15,523 nt of DNA, taken from positions 1-15,523 of the forward strand of contig JAVVPO010000061.1 of NCBI GenBank assembly GCA_036655715.1, given 5' to 3'. Each line of letters starts with the position of its first letter. The stretch's first letter is position 1. Below, piece after piece: positions 1 to 5,625 of this stretch. A program made the position numbers and the translations under genes. The notes below the pieces were generated by a model that saw only the letters and a list, made by a program, of their open reading frames with translations, searched no databases and was not told the DNA's origin. The DNA is from JAVVPO01 sp036655715 (GTDB lineage: Bacteria > Bacillota > Clostridia > Lachnospirales > Cellulosilyticaceae).

Positions 1-107
1 TTTGCCCCTACCAAGCCATAGGCCCCTTCAGTCAGCCTGATAGACATACGGTCTACAGCTATTTTATTTTGATAATTCTTTGTTAAACGGTCAATGATAA
101 GTTCCAT
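1..107 (-). CDS. ABC transporter ATP-binding protein, N-terminal part (cut by window edge)
   Basis: Only the first 35 codons lie in the window; the gene runs off the left edge. The start is ATG at 107, with a GGAGG Shine-Dalgarno core at 116-120. The visible peptide begins MELIIDRLTKNY and goes on through a KIAVDRMSIRL segment to GLVGA at the edge. This is the usual N-terminal beta-strand layout of an ABC ATPase, with the edge falling just inside the expected Walker A P-loop (G-x-x-G-x-G-K-T). From family knowledge it would energise an exporter or antibiotic/bacteriocin-type permease, but the signature motif, Walker B and any permease partner are outside the window, so the substrate is unknown. 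An open frame continues upstream without a stop into a cysteine-rich remnant (108-320). The strong ribosome site argues that translation of the ATPase starts at 107. Confidence 0.75.
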   Translation of the reverse strand, partial: MELIIDRLTKNYQNKIAVDRMSIRLTEGAYGLVGA

Positions 108-320
108 GATAATTCCTCCGTTCTTTTCATTAGTTTGATGATATTGATATCCTTTTTCTACATTGTACTTATTCGGCCTAGTTTCATAAATACTACAAAG
201 ATTAGTAACTTCATCTAAATACTTGCATACACCATCTCCCCTATCTAAATCGTTGTATATATTGTTTTTATCTAAATTTCTACAGCATGTCCCACATTGT
301 ATACGTAAGAAATTTTCCAC
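108..320 (-). pseudogene. YkgJ-type cysteine-cluster (zinc/iron-chelating) protein remnant, in frame with the ABC gene
   Basis: Read from a GTG at 320 (stop TAA two codons upstream, AAGGGG about 7 bases before the GTG), 71 codons stay open and run directly into the ATPase frame. The peptide has a CGTCCRNL motif near residues 9-16, then LDRGDGVCKYLDE, NLC and IYETRP. This is the order of the YkgJ family cysteine cluster (CxxCC ... GxCxYL ... CxIYxxRPxxC). The last expected cysteine, after RP, is a tyrosine here (RPNKYNV), and the C-terminal third of the usual 85-100 residue protein is missing: the frame passes into the ATPase ribosome site without its own stop. I infer a gene that lost its 3' end by deletion. 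An expressed fusion is possible but less likely. The family assignment is from motif recall. Confidence 0.6.
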
Positions 321-430
321 GTTTTAACCCCTTAGTTAATTTTATATTATTATTTATATTTTAACATTTCACCTCATTATTAGCATCTTTTTTGCAAATA
401 ATTTTACAGAATATTTCTTCTCAATACAAC

Positions 431-472
431 AAAAGCACCGATAATCACTCCCCTGTGTTTATCGATGCTTTT
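431..472 (-). terminator. Intrinsic terminator downstream of the 98-residue protein gene
   Basis: Two 14-base arms (431-444 and 459-472) are complementary apart from one position, which on the minus strand is a G-U wobble. The loop is 14 bases. On the minus strand the stem ends in TTTT followed by a T-rich run. It lies 23 bases beyond the stop of the gene ending at 495 and so probably ends that transcript. Confidence 0.75.
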
Positions 473-494
473 CCTCTTCAAATAATCTAATCAT

Positions 495-791
495 TTAATA
501 TCCTTTATTCTTTGAAATAATTCCCTTATTTCTTTTTTCGCAATACTCATCAAAGATAAATTCAATACCGTTTAAAAATCTAAACCAAGTATCCAATCCC
601 CTATTGCAGTCTTGATTCAGTTCTTGAGCTAATTCCCACTTTTCATTTTCTTCTAGTTGGGTGTATTGAATTGCAAAGTCGCCCATAGCTTCCTCTGTTA
701 CTTCTCTATCCAAAAGATACCTCATGAATATTAGTTGTATATCAACACCTTTTTCTTTTAACTCTTGCAACGCTTGCTTTTCTTTATCCAT
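495..791 (-). CDS. Small acidic protein of unknown function (98 residues)
   Basis: I do not recognise the family. The protein is 98 residues, soluble, charged and mostly helical by composition. There is a lysine/glutamate-rich start (MDKEKQALQELKEKG), an acidic middle with several tryptophans and phenylalanines, and a basic tail (KRNKGIISKNKGY). No signal peptide, membrane segment or cysteine motif is visible. The start at 791 is supported by AGGAGA at 801-806, which overlaps the end of the upstream reading frame (stop at 794-796); the two were therefore probably one translationally linked pair. A terminator follows at 431-472. A small acidic protein directly after a larger partner could be a chaperone or an immunity protein, but that is speculation from layout only. 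Confidence 0.65.
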   Translation of the reverse strand: MDKEKQALQELKEKGVDIQLIFMRYLLDREVTEEAMGDFAIQYTQLEENEKWELAQELNQDCNRGLDTWFRFLNGIEFIFDEYCEKRNKGIISKNKGY

Positions 792-793
792 AT

Positions 794-1009
794 CTACATC
801 TCTCCTATCTTTCCTTTTTCAACGGCTTTCCTAATCATCTCTAGCTCTTGTTGACTATACTGATATTCCACTTTTTGTGGTACTTCGAACACATTGACCT
901 CATTGTATGCATCAAGTAGTACTCCAGCAAAGAAATGATCGTATGACCATTCTCCATTAAGCTTGTACTCGTAAATAAGTCCTCTATTTGCCCATACCCC
1001 TACAATAAG
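794..1009 (-). pseudogene. 3' fragment of an unknown gene, 5' part missing
   Basis: Seventy-one codons are open in the minus frame ending with TAG at 794-796, bounded upstream by TAA at 1010-1012. No ATG or well-placed GTG/TTG lies near the upstream end; the only ATG comes about 13 codons before the stop. The translation looks like genuine protein, for example RGLIYEYKLNGEWSYDHFF followed by an acidic, glutamine-rich helical tail ending KGKIGEM. I do not recognise the family. The open frame stops within about 50 bases of the degenerate IS200/IS605 element. I infer that an insertion or deletion removed the 5' part of a gene that once sat in front of the 98-residue protein gene. Confidence 0.5.
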
Positions 1010-1059
1010 TTAATATAAAAATTTCCTTCAAAATTGAAATCTAAAAATATATTACTCAG

Positions 1060-1074
1060 TACCCATAGGCGGTA
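1060..1074. repeat. Putative right-end hairpin of the IS200/IS605 remnant
   Basis: TACCC and GGGTA-type arms close around a short loop with a single bulged base (TACCCATAGGCGGTA). A short stem with one bulged base is the usual form of the end hairpins in this family. It is followed at 1074-1089 by a second small stem, AACTTA-agcc-TAAGTT, and an eight-T run on the plus strand. Confidence 0.35.
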
Positions 1075-1133
1075 ACTTAAGCCTAAGTTTTTTTTAAACA
1101 AATAAGTTCTTCTAAATAATTTTCTATACATGC

Positions 1134-1187
1134 AAAGGTAGTTTGCCTTTTACGCTTTTCGTGTAAAGCCAGCAAACCTAACCTTTT
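1134..1187. repeat. Long imperfect inverted repeat within the IS remnant
   Basis: The left arm, AAAGGTAGTTTGCCTTTTAC (1134-1153), pairs with the right arm at 1163-1187. The complement of the right arm reads AAAGGTTAGGTTTGC, a short insert, then CTTTAC. Only a few single-base indels and one three-base bulge interrupt it. It begins directly after the stop of the truncated tnpA. It could be a folded 3' end of the element or a separate small repeat that inserted there. Confidence 0.45.
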
Positions 1188-1194
1188 AAGTAGC

Positions 1195-1413
1195 CTACTT
1201 AATTCTACGTAGATATATTGCTTCAACATATTCTGTTTTTCCTACACTACCTTGAAGTATTGTTATTCCTCTGGCAGCACATCCTTGCCTAACCAATTCT
1301 CTTATTCTACTAGCTACAGAACCTTTCAATACTGGGTATCTATACTTAGTTACCCATATCAAATGATATTTTATATCATACACTGTATGACTATTTTTGT
1401 TGTATTCATCCAT
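1195..1413 (-). pseudogene. tnpA: IS200-type transposase TnpA, truncated
   Basis: The first 55 or so residues match the start of IS200/IS605 Y1 transposases: an SHTVYDIKYHLIWVTKYRYP segment and then a helix RIRELVRQ leading to ILQGSVGK. In the intact family this is followed at once by the metal-binding HxH (GKDHIHLLVS) and, much later, by the catalytic tyrosine helix. Here GK is followed by TEYVEAIYLRRIK and a stop, so HxH and a recognisable catalytic part are absent. At 72 residues it is about half length. The protein cannot act as a transposase. The start at 1413 has only a weak ribosome site (AGAAGTG). Downstream sequence in other frames gives no convincing continuation. Confidence 0.75.
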
Positions 1414-1467
1414 ACTATCACTTCTCGTAATAGTATGCTCAACGCACTGGAAGACTAAAAGCGTATA

Positions 1468-1481
1468 CCGTCTAAAGACGG
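1468..1481. repeat. Putative left-end hairpin of the IS200/IS605 remnant
   Basis: CCGTC and GACGG flank a TAAA tetraloop; the next bases, T and A, would also pair if the loop closed further. The site lies 55 bases upstream of the tnpA start, where the transposase-binding hairpin of the family sits. Assignment is by position and shape, not by a known sequence match. Confidence 0.45.
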
Positions 1482-1500
1482 CGGAGTTAGACCACGTATT

Positions 1501-1685
1501 TGGAAATTAAATTATATCCCTCTCGTAATCACATTCCCTCTATTTACTTATTAGTTACCAATCTTATCTACTTTATTCGTTATACTATCTAACGCATTAT
1601 ATGCTCTACCCTTTGTGTTTCAAGGACTTTATCATATTACATTAACTTATCCTAGAGCTTATGTTTTATAAATTATGGCAGCAAA
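1501..1685. other. Non-coding gap between the IS remnant and the SpoIID-gene terminator
   Basis: The stretch is AT-rich, with stops in all frames and no protein-like translation. I see no promoter, RNA or repeat worth naming. With the flanking terminator and the SpoIID trailer it makes up the gene-free 1414-1852 region. Confidence 0.5.
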
Positions 1686-1735
1686 AATTACAATAGGTTG
1701 GTAATTAGCGTTCTAATTACCAACCTATTGTAATT
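1686..1735 (-). terminator. Terminator with a 23-bp perfect stem, downstream of the SpoIID-domain gene
   Basis: Arms 1686-1708 and 1713-1735 are fully complementary with a CGTT loop. On the minus strand the stem is followed by TTTTT. It lies about 118 bases past the stop at 1853 and is the first strong hairpin met by that transcript. The stem is longer than a typical intrinsic terminator. On the plus strand the T-run is poorer, so it is mainly a minus-strand terminator. Confidence 0.7.
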
Positions 1736-1852
1736 CTAATCTTTATTCTTCATTCTCTCCACTCAAAAGTCACTCAAAAATACAGTCTATATTTACCAAT
1801 CTCTTTGTTTCATAACATCTATTCTTAAAGATAATTTGCTAATCCCCACTCT

Positions 1853-4360
1853 TTATTTCCAGTCCACAGCCTCTTCCTTATAACTTACTATCTCCACATT
1901 TTGATAATAGTGCTCTAGCACCTGCTTGTAGGTGTATCCACGCTCTACCATACCTTTTACACCTTCTTGGCTCATGCCTACACCATGGCCAAATCCACCA
2001 CCATAGAAGGTAACTTCTTTGACCATTTGCTTATCATCATAGGTCATATCCATACTAAAGAATGCACTAGGTAGCATATTCATGTTTTCTATCTCTGTCC
2101 CATTAGATCTTATGATTTTAATGGGTTCTTTTTCACTGTCTTTTTGGATAGGCGCGAATAAACATCGTACGAGATATTCTGTAGAAACTTTAATTGTTCC
2201 TTTATCTCCTACTACAGAAAGCTCCATAATATTGCCACCTTCTCCTCTTTCTCTTACTTTGATATTTTCAATATTTCCAATGGTTTCTAATTCCCCTGAT
2301 TGCCACTCATCATCTACTAAGATTTTAACTAAGCTTGGATACTGAGTCGTAAGTTTATACACATTTGAATTAACTACATGGGCAATCTCCTCTGCCGTAA
2401 AGTGGACTTGCCATCTGAACCATGCTGCCTCATTGTCAAAGGCATCTATCTGGTCTGCTGGTGTAGTGAAAAAAGTATAGGCATCTTTCTCTTCACTCAT
2501 ATCCCCCACCTCTCTATCCCCTAAGTATTGCTGTCTAGATACGAGATACTCCGGTGTCTCTGTCGGGAATGTTTCTCCCGTAGCCCATACTTCTCCGTAA
2601 TTCGCTGTATACCCTGCTGAGGTAGAAAAGAAATTGCCACTAATAGCCTTACCCTCATGCTTTAGTACCATATCAGCTGTTTCTTTTGCTGCTTGATAGG
2701 AAATTTCATCCGCAGATACATTGTTATAGACCTGTGTAGAGGTCGTATCATCTACTTGCGCACCATATTTCATAAACTTGCTATTTGTTCTATGGGTGAT
2801 AGCATAGCTTCGGGCTGCTATAGCTTGTACTTTAGCCGCCTCTATCCCATAACTTGTTGGCATTTCACTAGGTATAACCCCTGCCAGGTAGTTGGCCATA
2901 TCTGTTTCATTCACTATCACAAATGATCCATCCGCTTCTTTATAAACTTCTATATTCCCTTTATACTTAGGACTCTTTCCTTGTCTTTTCATAGAATCTA
3001 TTTCCATCTGGGCATTTTCTTTAGGTACAAAAGTAATTTTGTTTGCCTCTTCTTGCCAGTCAAATGCTTTGGCGCTCCATGATCCACCTTTTTGAAATAC
3101 AAGTTTTTTACCTTTGTAAGATATGTCGTACTCCCCGCCGCTTTTTAGCACCACATTTTCATGGCTATAATCGCCTAATCCATCCCGAGATATAACAACT
3201 CTCATGTTATCTTTAACATCTTTACTGATAATTTGTATGGCTTCTACCTTATCATCTTTAATGACACATTCAACTTCCACACCTGATGGCACTTGTGCTA
3301 AACTTTGAATCTTCCCATCTGGTGTTGTATCATAGACTTCCACCTTATCATACGTATATCTGCCGCCTTTTTCTAATTCTATGTATTCATCTGTTATCCG
3401 TAAAATTCTATCTGTACTTTGTTCTTCTTCTAATTCAAAACCTACCACAGTTCCTTCTTTAATCGTTACTGTTCCTAGTAATCCTCTATTTGTGGTATCT
3501 AAAGATTGGTTTTTATAAACTACTTGTTCTTCTCCAATTTTAATCGTTACTAATTCTTCTGTCACATCGCTTATATAGCATTGCTCTAAAATACTATAGC
3601 TACTTATAGTTTCTACAATCCCTAGTATTTCTTCATCTTTGACTGCTACTTTAATAGTATAGTCTTTAAAAGGGTCTACAATCAGCCCTTCAAATCCATA
3701 TCTTCCTTTATCTGTAGAGACTTGCCACGCTTCTAATGACTTATTCGTTGCAGGTGTAGAGACAATACTTATTTCTTCATAAGTAAGACCTACTCCTTCA
3801 TTTGCCTGTGATAAAGCCTGATGATACATTTCTAAAAATTTTTCAAAGCTTATATTGTTATTACGTGTTTCTTCATTTGTATCTAACTTCACCCCATAAG
3901 CATCTCCTAATACATCTGATAAGATAACAGAAGTCTGCTCATAAGTTACAGGTTTTAAAGCATTTTCTATGTTAAAAAATTCAAATCTTCCATCTTTCTC
4001 TATAGCTCTATAATATTTACTGTACCATTCATCTCCAGCCTCATCTATAAGTGTGCTTCCATCTAACAAGGTATACGCTACAATTTTTGCTGCATTTGCC
4101 TCCATACATGGCATCGCATAAACAGGTGCAGGCTGAATTACTTCTTCTTTTTGCACCCCTTGTACCCTTTGCCATATATCTTTGCCATAGCCAAGTATTT
4201 CTTCCCCTTTCAAGATATATGCCCCACCTAAAATAATTACGATTAATAAGAGAACCGTTACAGGGCTTCCAGTTTCTGGCCCCTCATTCCTTCTATTTCT
4301 GTTGCTACTTCTACTATTATTTCTTCTTGGATTTCTACGTGTATTATAGTTCCTACTCAT
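1853..4360 (-). CDS. Membrane-anchored SpoIID/LytB-domain protein, large form (835 residues)
   Basis: This is probably a cell-wall protein of the SpoIID family, whose founding member is a lytic transglycosylase that trims peptidoglycan during engulfment. Residues 1-32 are very basic and asparagine-rich (cytoplasmic). Residues 33-50 are one hydrophobic segment (TVLLLIVIILGGAYI), so the rest should be outside. Residues about 85-470 are a long beta-rich extension with no family I can name. The SpoIID domain spans about 480-825. It holds NYLAGVIPSEMP with Glu499 in the position of the catalytic acid, the KVQAIAARSYA helix (510-520), a DDTTSTQVY segment, STSAGYTANYGEVW, and GGGFGHGVGMSQEG (787-800) near the C-terminus. 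B. subtilis SpoIID is about 340 residues, so this form is more than twice as long. The start is supported by GGGGAGG about 8 bases upstream. It is a single-gene unit with a candidate promoter at 4406-4434. A sporulation role is not proven by sequence. Confidence 0.9.
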   Translation of the reverse strand: MSRNYNTRRNPRRNNSRSSNRNRRNEGPETGSPVTVLLLIVIILGGAYILKGEEILGYGKDIWQRVQGVQKEEVIQPAPVYAMPCMEANAAKIVAYTLLDGSTLIDEAGDEWYSKYYRAIEKDGRFEFFNIENALKPVTYEQTSVILSDVLGDAYGVKLDTNEETRNNNISFEKFLEMYHQALSQANEGVGLTYEEISIVSTPATNKSLEAWQVSTDKGRYGFEGLIVDPFKDYTIKVAVKDEEILGIVETISSYSILEQCYISDVTEELVTIKIGEEQVVYKNQSLDTTNRGLLGTVTIKEGTVVGFELEEEQSTDRILRITDEYIELEKGGRYTYDKVEVYDTTPDGKIQSLAQVPSGVEVECVIKDDKVEAIQIISKDVKDNMRVVISRDGLGDYSHENVVLKSGGEYDISYKGKKLVFQKGGSWSAKAFDWQEEANKITFVPKENAQMEIDSMKRQGKSPKYKGNIEVYKEADGSFVIVNETDMANYLAGVIPSEMPTSYGIEAAKVQAIAARSYAITHRTNSKFMKYGAQVDDTTSTQVYNNVSADEISYQAAKETADMVLKHEGKAISGNFFSTSAGYTANYGEVWATGETFPTETPEYLVSRQQYLGDREVGDMSEEKDAYTFFTTPADQIDAFDNEAAWFRWQVHFTAEEIAHVVNSNVYKLTTQYPSLVKILVDDEWQSGELETIGNIENIKVRERGEGGNIMELSVVGDKGTIKVSTEYLVRCLFAPIQKDSEKEPIKIIRSNGTEIENMNMLPSAFFSMDMTYDDKQMVKEVTFYGGGFGHGVGMSQEGVKGMVERGYTYKQVLEHYYQNVEIVSYKEEAVDWK

Positions 4361-4405
4361 CCTTTTACCTCCCCTTTATACTAAGAAGTTGCTTGTACCA
4401 TTTCT

Positions 4406-4434
4406 TCTATAGTTTATGCCAGGTTTGTCCACAA
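4406..4434 (-). promoter_or_regulatory. Candidate promoter of the SpoIID-domain gene
   Basis: On the minus strand TTGTGG (4434-4429) and TATAGA (4411-4406) are 17 bases apart, and the -10 box lies about 46 bases before the start codon. Both boxes are only partial matches to the sigma-A consensus. The overlapping CATAAACT could instead be read as a sporulation sigma-E/K -10 box, but no matching -35 is evident. Confidence 0.4.
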
Positions 4435-4452
4435 AAGAACTATAACTCATCA

Positions 4453-4488
4453 AAAAATATCCTCTGCTAATGGGCAAAGGATATTTTT
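4453..4488 (-). terminator. Terminator of the creatininase-family gene
   Basis: Eleven-base arms AAAAATATCCT (4453-4463) and AGGATATTTTT (4478-4488) are perfectly complementary. An inner TGC/GCA pairing follows after one mismatch. On the minus strand the stem runs into six T residues. It begins 10 bases after the stop at 4498. Confidence 0.8.
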
Positions 4489-4497
4489 ATAAGTCAG

Positions 4498-5250
4498 CTA
4501 TTTAAAAACTTTTTCTGTAATATTCACTAATTCCGTAACAACTGCCTCTACTATCACTTTTCCTTTTTCAGCTGAAGAAGTTCTAGCCGTTGCCAGCACA
4601 CCTGTAGGTGGTACAGTATCTTTATCGATTGGATATTTGTGATAAGAAGAAGGCTGTGCTCCCTTTTCATCTATCATACACTCTTCATGTACAAGTTCTG
4701 GGGCAAAATACATCATCAATGATGTTTCTGTAATAGCTGCATGCTCAAAAGCCCATCCTGGAAATGGCACTTCATCAAATATTTCATCTATGACACTATG
4801 AGGCATAGGATCCCACCAGTTAGTCTCCACTATAATTACCGTATCCTTATATTTATCAGATACAAGATCTATCGCTTCAAGCAAGAAGGCTTCATTTTCA
4901 AAGTGTGCATTCATGACGATAATTTTTTTTACACCGTCTTTTATGAATTCACATAGTAAGTCATAAACAAGTTTAACAAGTGTTTCACCATTAAGGTCAA
5001 TAGTGCCTGGGAACAAAGGTCCACCTCCACTTAATGGGGCTGATTTATAGCCATATGAAACAACTGGTGCTACTATACCATTTATCTTTTCAGCTAAATG
5101 CACCGCAAATTCCTTTGCTATAACGGTATCTACACATAGTGGCAAATGAGGTCCATGTTGCTCTGTTGCACCAATTGGTAAGATAAGTATAGCCTCATCT
5201 TTTCTTTTATCAAACTCCATCCAAGTCATCTGTTCCATCAAAACATTCAT
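4498..5250 (-). CDS. Creatininase-family metal-dependent amidohydrolase
   Basis: Members hydrolyse cyclic or linear amides with a two-metal site; the type enzyme opens creatinine to creatine. The 250 residues are close to the usual 240-260. Visible metal ligands are Glu30 and His32 in ATEQHGPHLP, Asp41 in CVDT, and His116 and Glu118 in NAHFEN. As I recall the Pseudomonas creatininase numbering (34, 36, 45, 120, 122), all five are offset by exactly four. Trp145/146, Trp166 and Glu169-His170 also sit where that enzyme has its substrate tryptophans and Glu-His pair. This makes a true creatininase-like active site more likely than the MftE or FAPy-deformylase branches, but the substrate is inferred. 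The start at 5250 has AAGGAG 8 bases upstream. It stands alone: the 6S RNA terminator lies upstream and its own terminator lies downstream. A weak TTCAAG-18-CATAAT pair (5286-5315) could be its promoter. Confidence 0.85.
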   Translation of the reverse strand: MNVLMEQMTWMEFDKRKDEAILILPIGATEQHGPHLPLCVDTVIAKEFAVHLAEKINGIVAPVVSYGYKSAPLSGGGPLFPGTIDLNGETLVKLVYDLLCEFIKDGVKKIIVMNAHFENEAFLLEAIDLVSDKYKDTVIIVETNWWDPMPHSVIDEIFDEVPFPGWAFEHAAITETSLMMYFAPELVHEECMIDEKGAQPSSYHKYPIDKDTVPPTGVLATARTSSAEKGKVIVEAVVTELVNITEKVFK

Positions 5251-5324
5251 ATGTATTCTCCTTACTCTTTCTTTTTATCTATTGGATTATGCTTTTTATT
5301 AGCATTTCACTTGAATTCTATATA

Positions 5325-5356
5325 TCAAAAAAGCACTGACCCTAAAGTCAGTGCTT
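5325..5356 (-). terminator. Intrinsic terminator of the 6S RNA transcript
   Basis: Arms AAGCACTGAC (5331-5340) and GTCAGTGCTT (5347-5356) form a perfect 10-bp stem with a six-base loop. The minus strand continues into a run of six T residues. It lies just past the 3' end of the structured RNA and before the creatininase gene. Confidence 0.85.
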
Positions 5357-5364
5357 AATTTTCA

Positions 5365-5565
5365 TCATTGTCCCAAGATGCCGTTCCTGCAATTTTGACG
5401 CCCTAGCTCAGCTAGGTGGGTGACCTAGTCAAAAGCTTTGCCTTCCGCTGCCCAAAGGGAATTAGCTTGCGGCCTGACATTGCTTTATCGCATTTCCAGT
5501 CTCCCTGACGTAATTTGTAGGTTCAAAATAACAGGGTATCGTACACCACAGGTTTCTTTAATGTA
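5365..5565 (-). ncRNA. ssrS: 6S RNA
   Basis: There is no open frame here, but the region has its own promoter, a folded body of about 200 nt and a terminator, which is the size of 6S RNA. Near the 5' end the minus strand reads CCTGTGGTGTACGATACCC, then TTTTGAACCTACAAA. The 3' end reads AACGGCATCTTGGGAC, close to the 3' strand of the closing stem in E. coli 6S (CGGCATCTCGG). CCTGTGGTGT pairs with GCATCTTGGG in nine of ten positions (with wobbles), forming the closing stem. In the middle CCGC...GCGG makes an apical hairpin. On the 3' side TTTTGAC...GTCAAAA, with an inner CTAGGT/ACCTAG stem, makes the extra hairpin that some Firmicutes 6S RNAs carry in the central bubble. The role, from family knowledge, is to bind the housekeeping RNA polymerase as a promoter mimic. 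SRP RNA, RNase P RNA and tmRNA signature sequences are absent. The ends are estimates. Confidence 0.75.
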
Positions 5566-5570
5566 ACTTT

Positions 5571-5598
5571 ATTATAACACTTTATCAGCATTTTTCAA
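5571..5598 (-). promoter_or_regulatory. ssrS: Promoter of the 6S RNA gene
   Basis: On the minus strand TTGAAA (5598-5593) and a perfect TATAAT (5576-5571) are 16 bases apart. Transcription should start near 5564-5565, about 14 bases before the closing-stem sequence. The -35 box lies only 27 bases after the stop of the last ATPase gene. Confidence 0.75.
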
Positions 5599-5625
5599 GT
5601 GGCATTTTAAAGTAAATTTTTTCAG

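Larger units (their letters stand above)
1050..1500 (-). mobile_element. Decayed IS200/IS605-family element
   Basis: The core evidence is a truncated Y1 transposase frame (1195-1413). Small hairpins lie at both flanks: 1468-1481 upstream of tnpA and 1060-1074 downstream. Subterminal hairpins in place of inverted terminal repeats are typical of this family. An intact IS200-type element is usually about 600-700 bases with a transposase of about 130-150 residues, so this 450-base remnant has lost internal coding sequence. The exact ends and target site cannot be defined from one copy; the coordinates are approximate. No tnpB frame is visible. Confidence 0.6.

Noticed and set aside
1252..1458. 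Plus-strand open frame of 68 codons opposite the transposase remnant
   Set aside because: It is antisense to the recognisable tnpA frame, has no ribosome site and reads as low-complexity tyrosine/serine-rich sequence.
1755..1780. Short direct repeat CACTCAAAA found twice, two bases apart, as a possible array
   Set aside because: There are only two copies with no spacers of CRISPR length; it is probably chance or slippage.
4406..4425. Sigma-E/K-type -10 box (CATAAACT) upstream of the SpoIID-domain gene
   Set aside because: No acceptable -35 partner lies at the right distance; the sigma-A-like pair with a 17-base spacer is the better reading.
5390..5560. Possible riboswitch or T-box leader for the creatininase gene
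   Set aside because: A terminator lies between the structured RNA and the gene, no T-box or known riboswitch core was seen, and the end sequences fit 6S RNA better.
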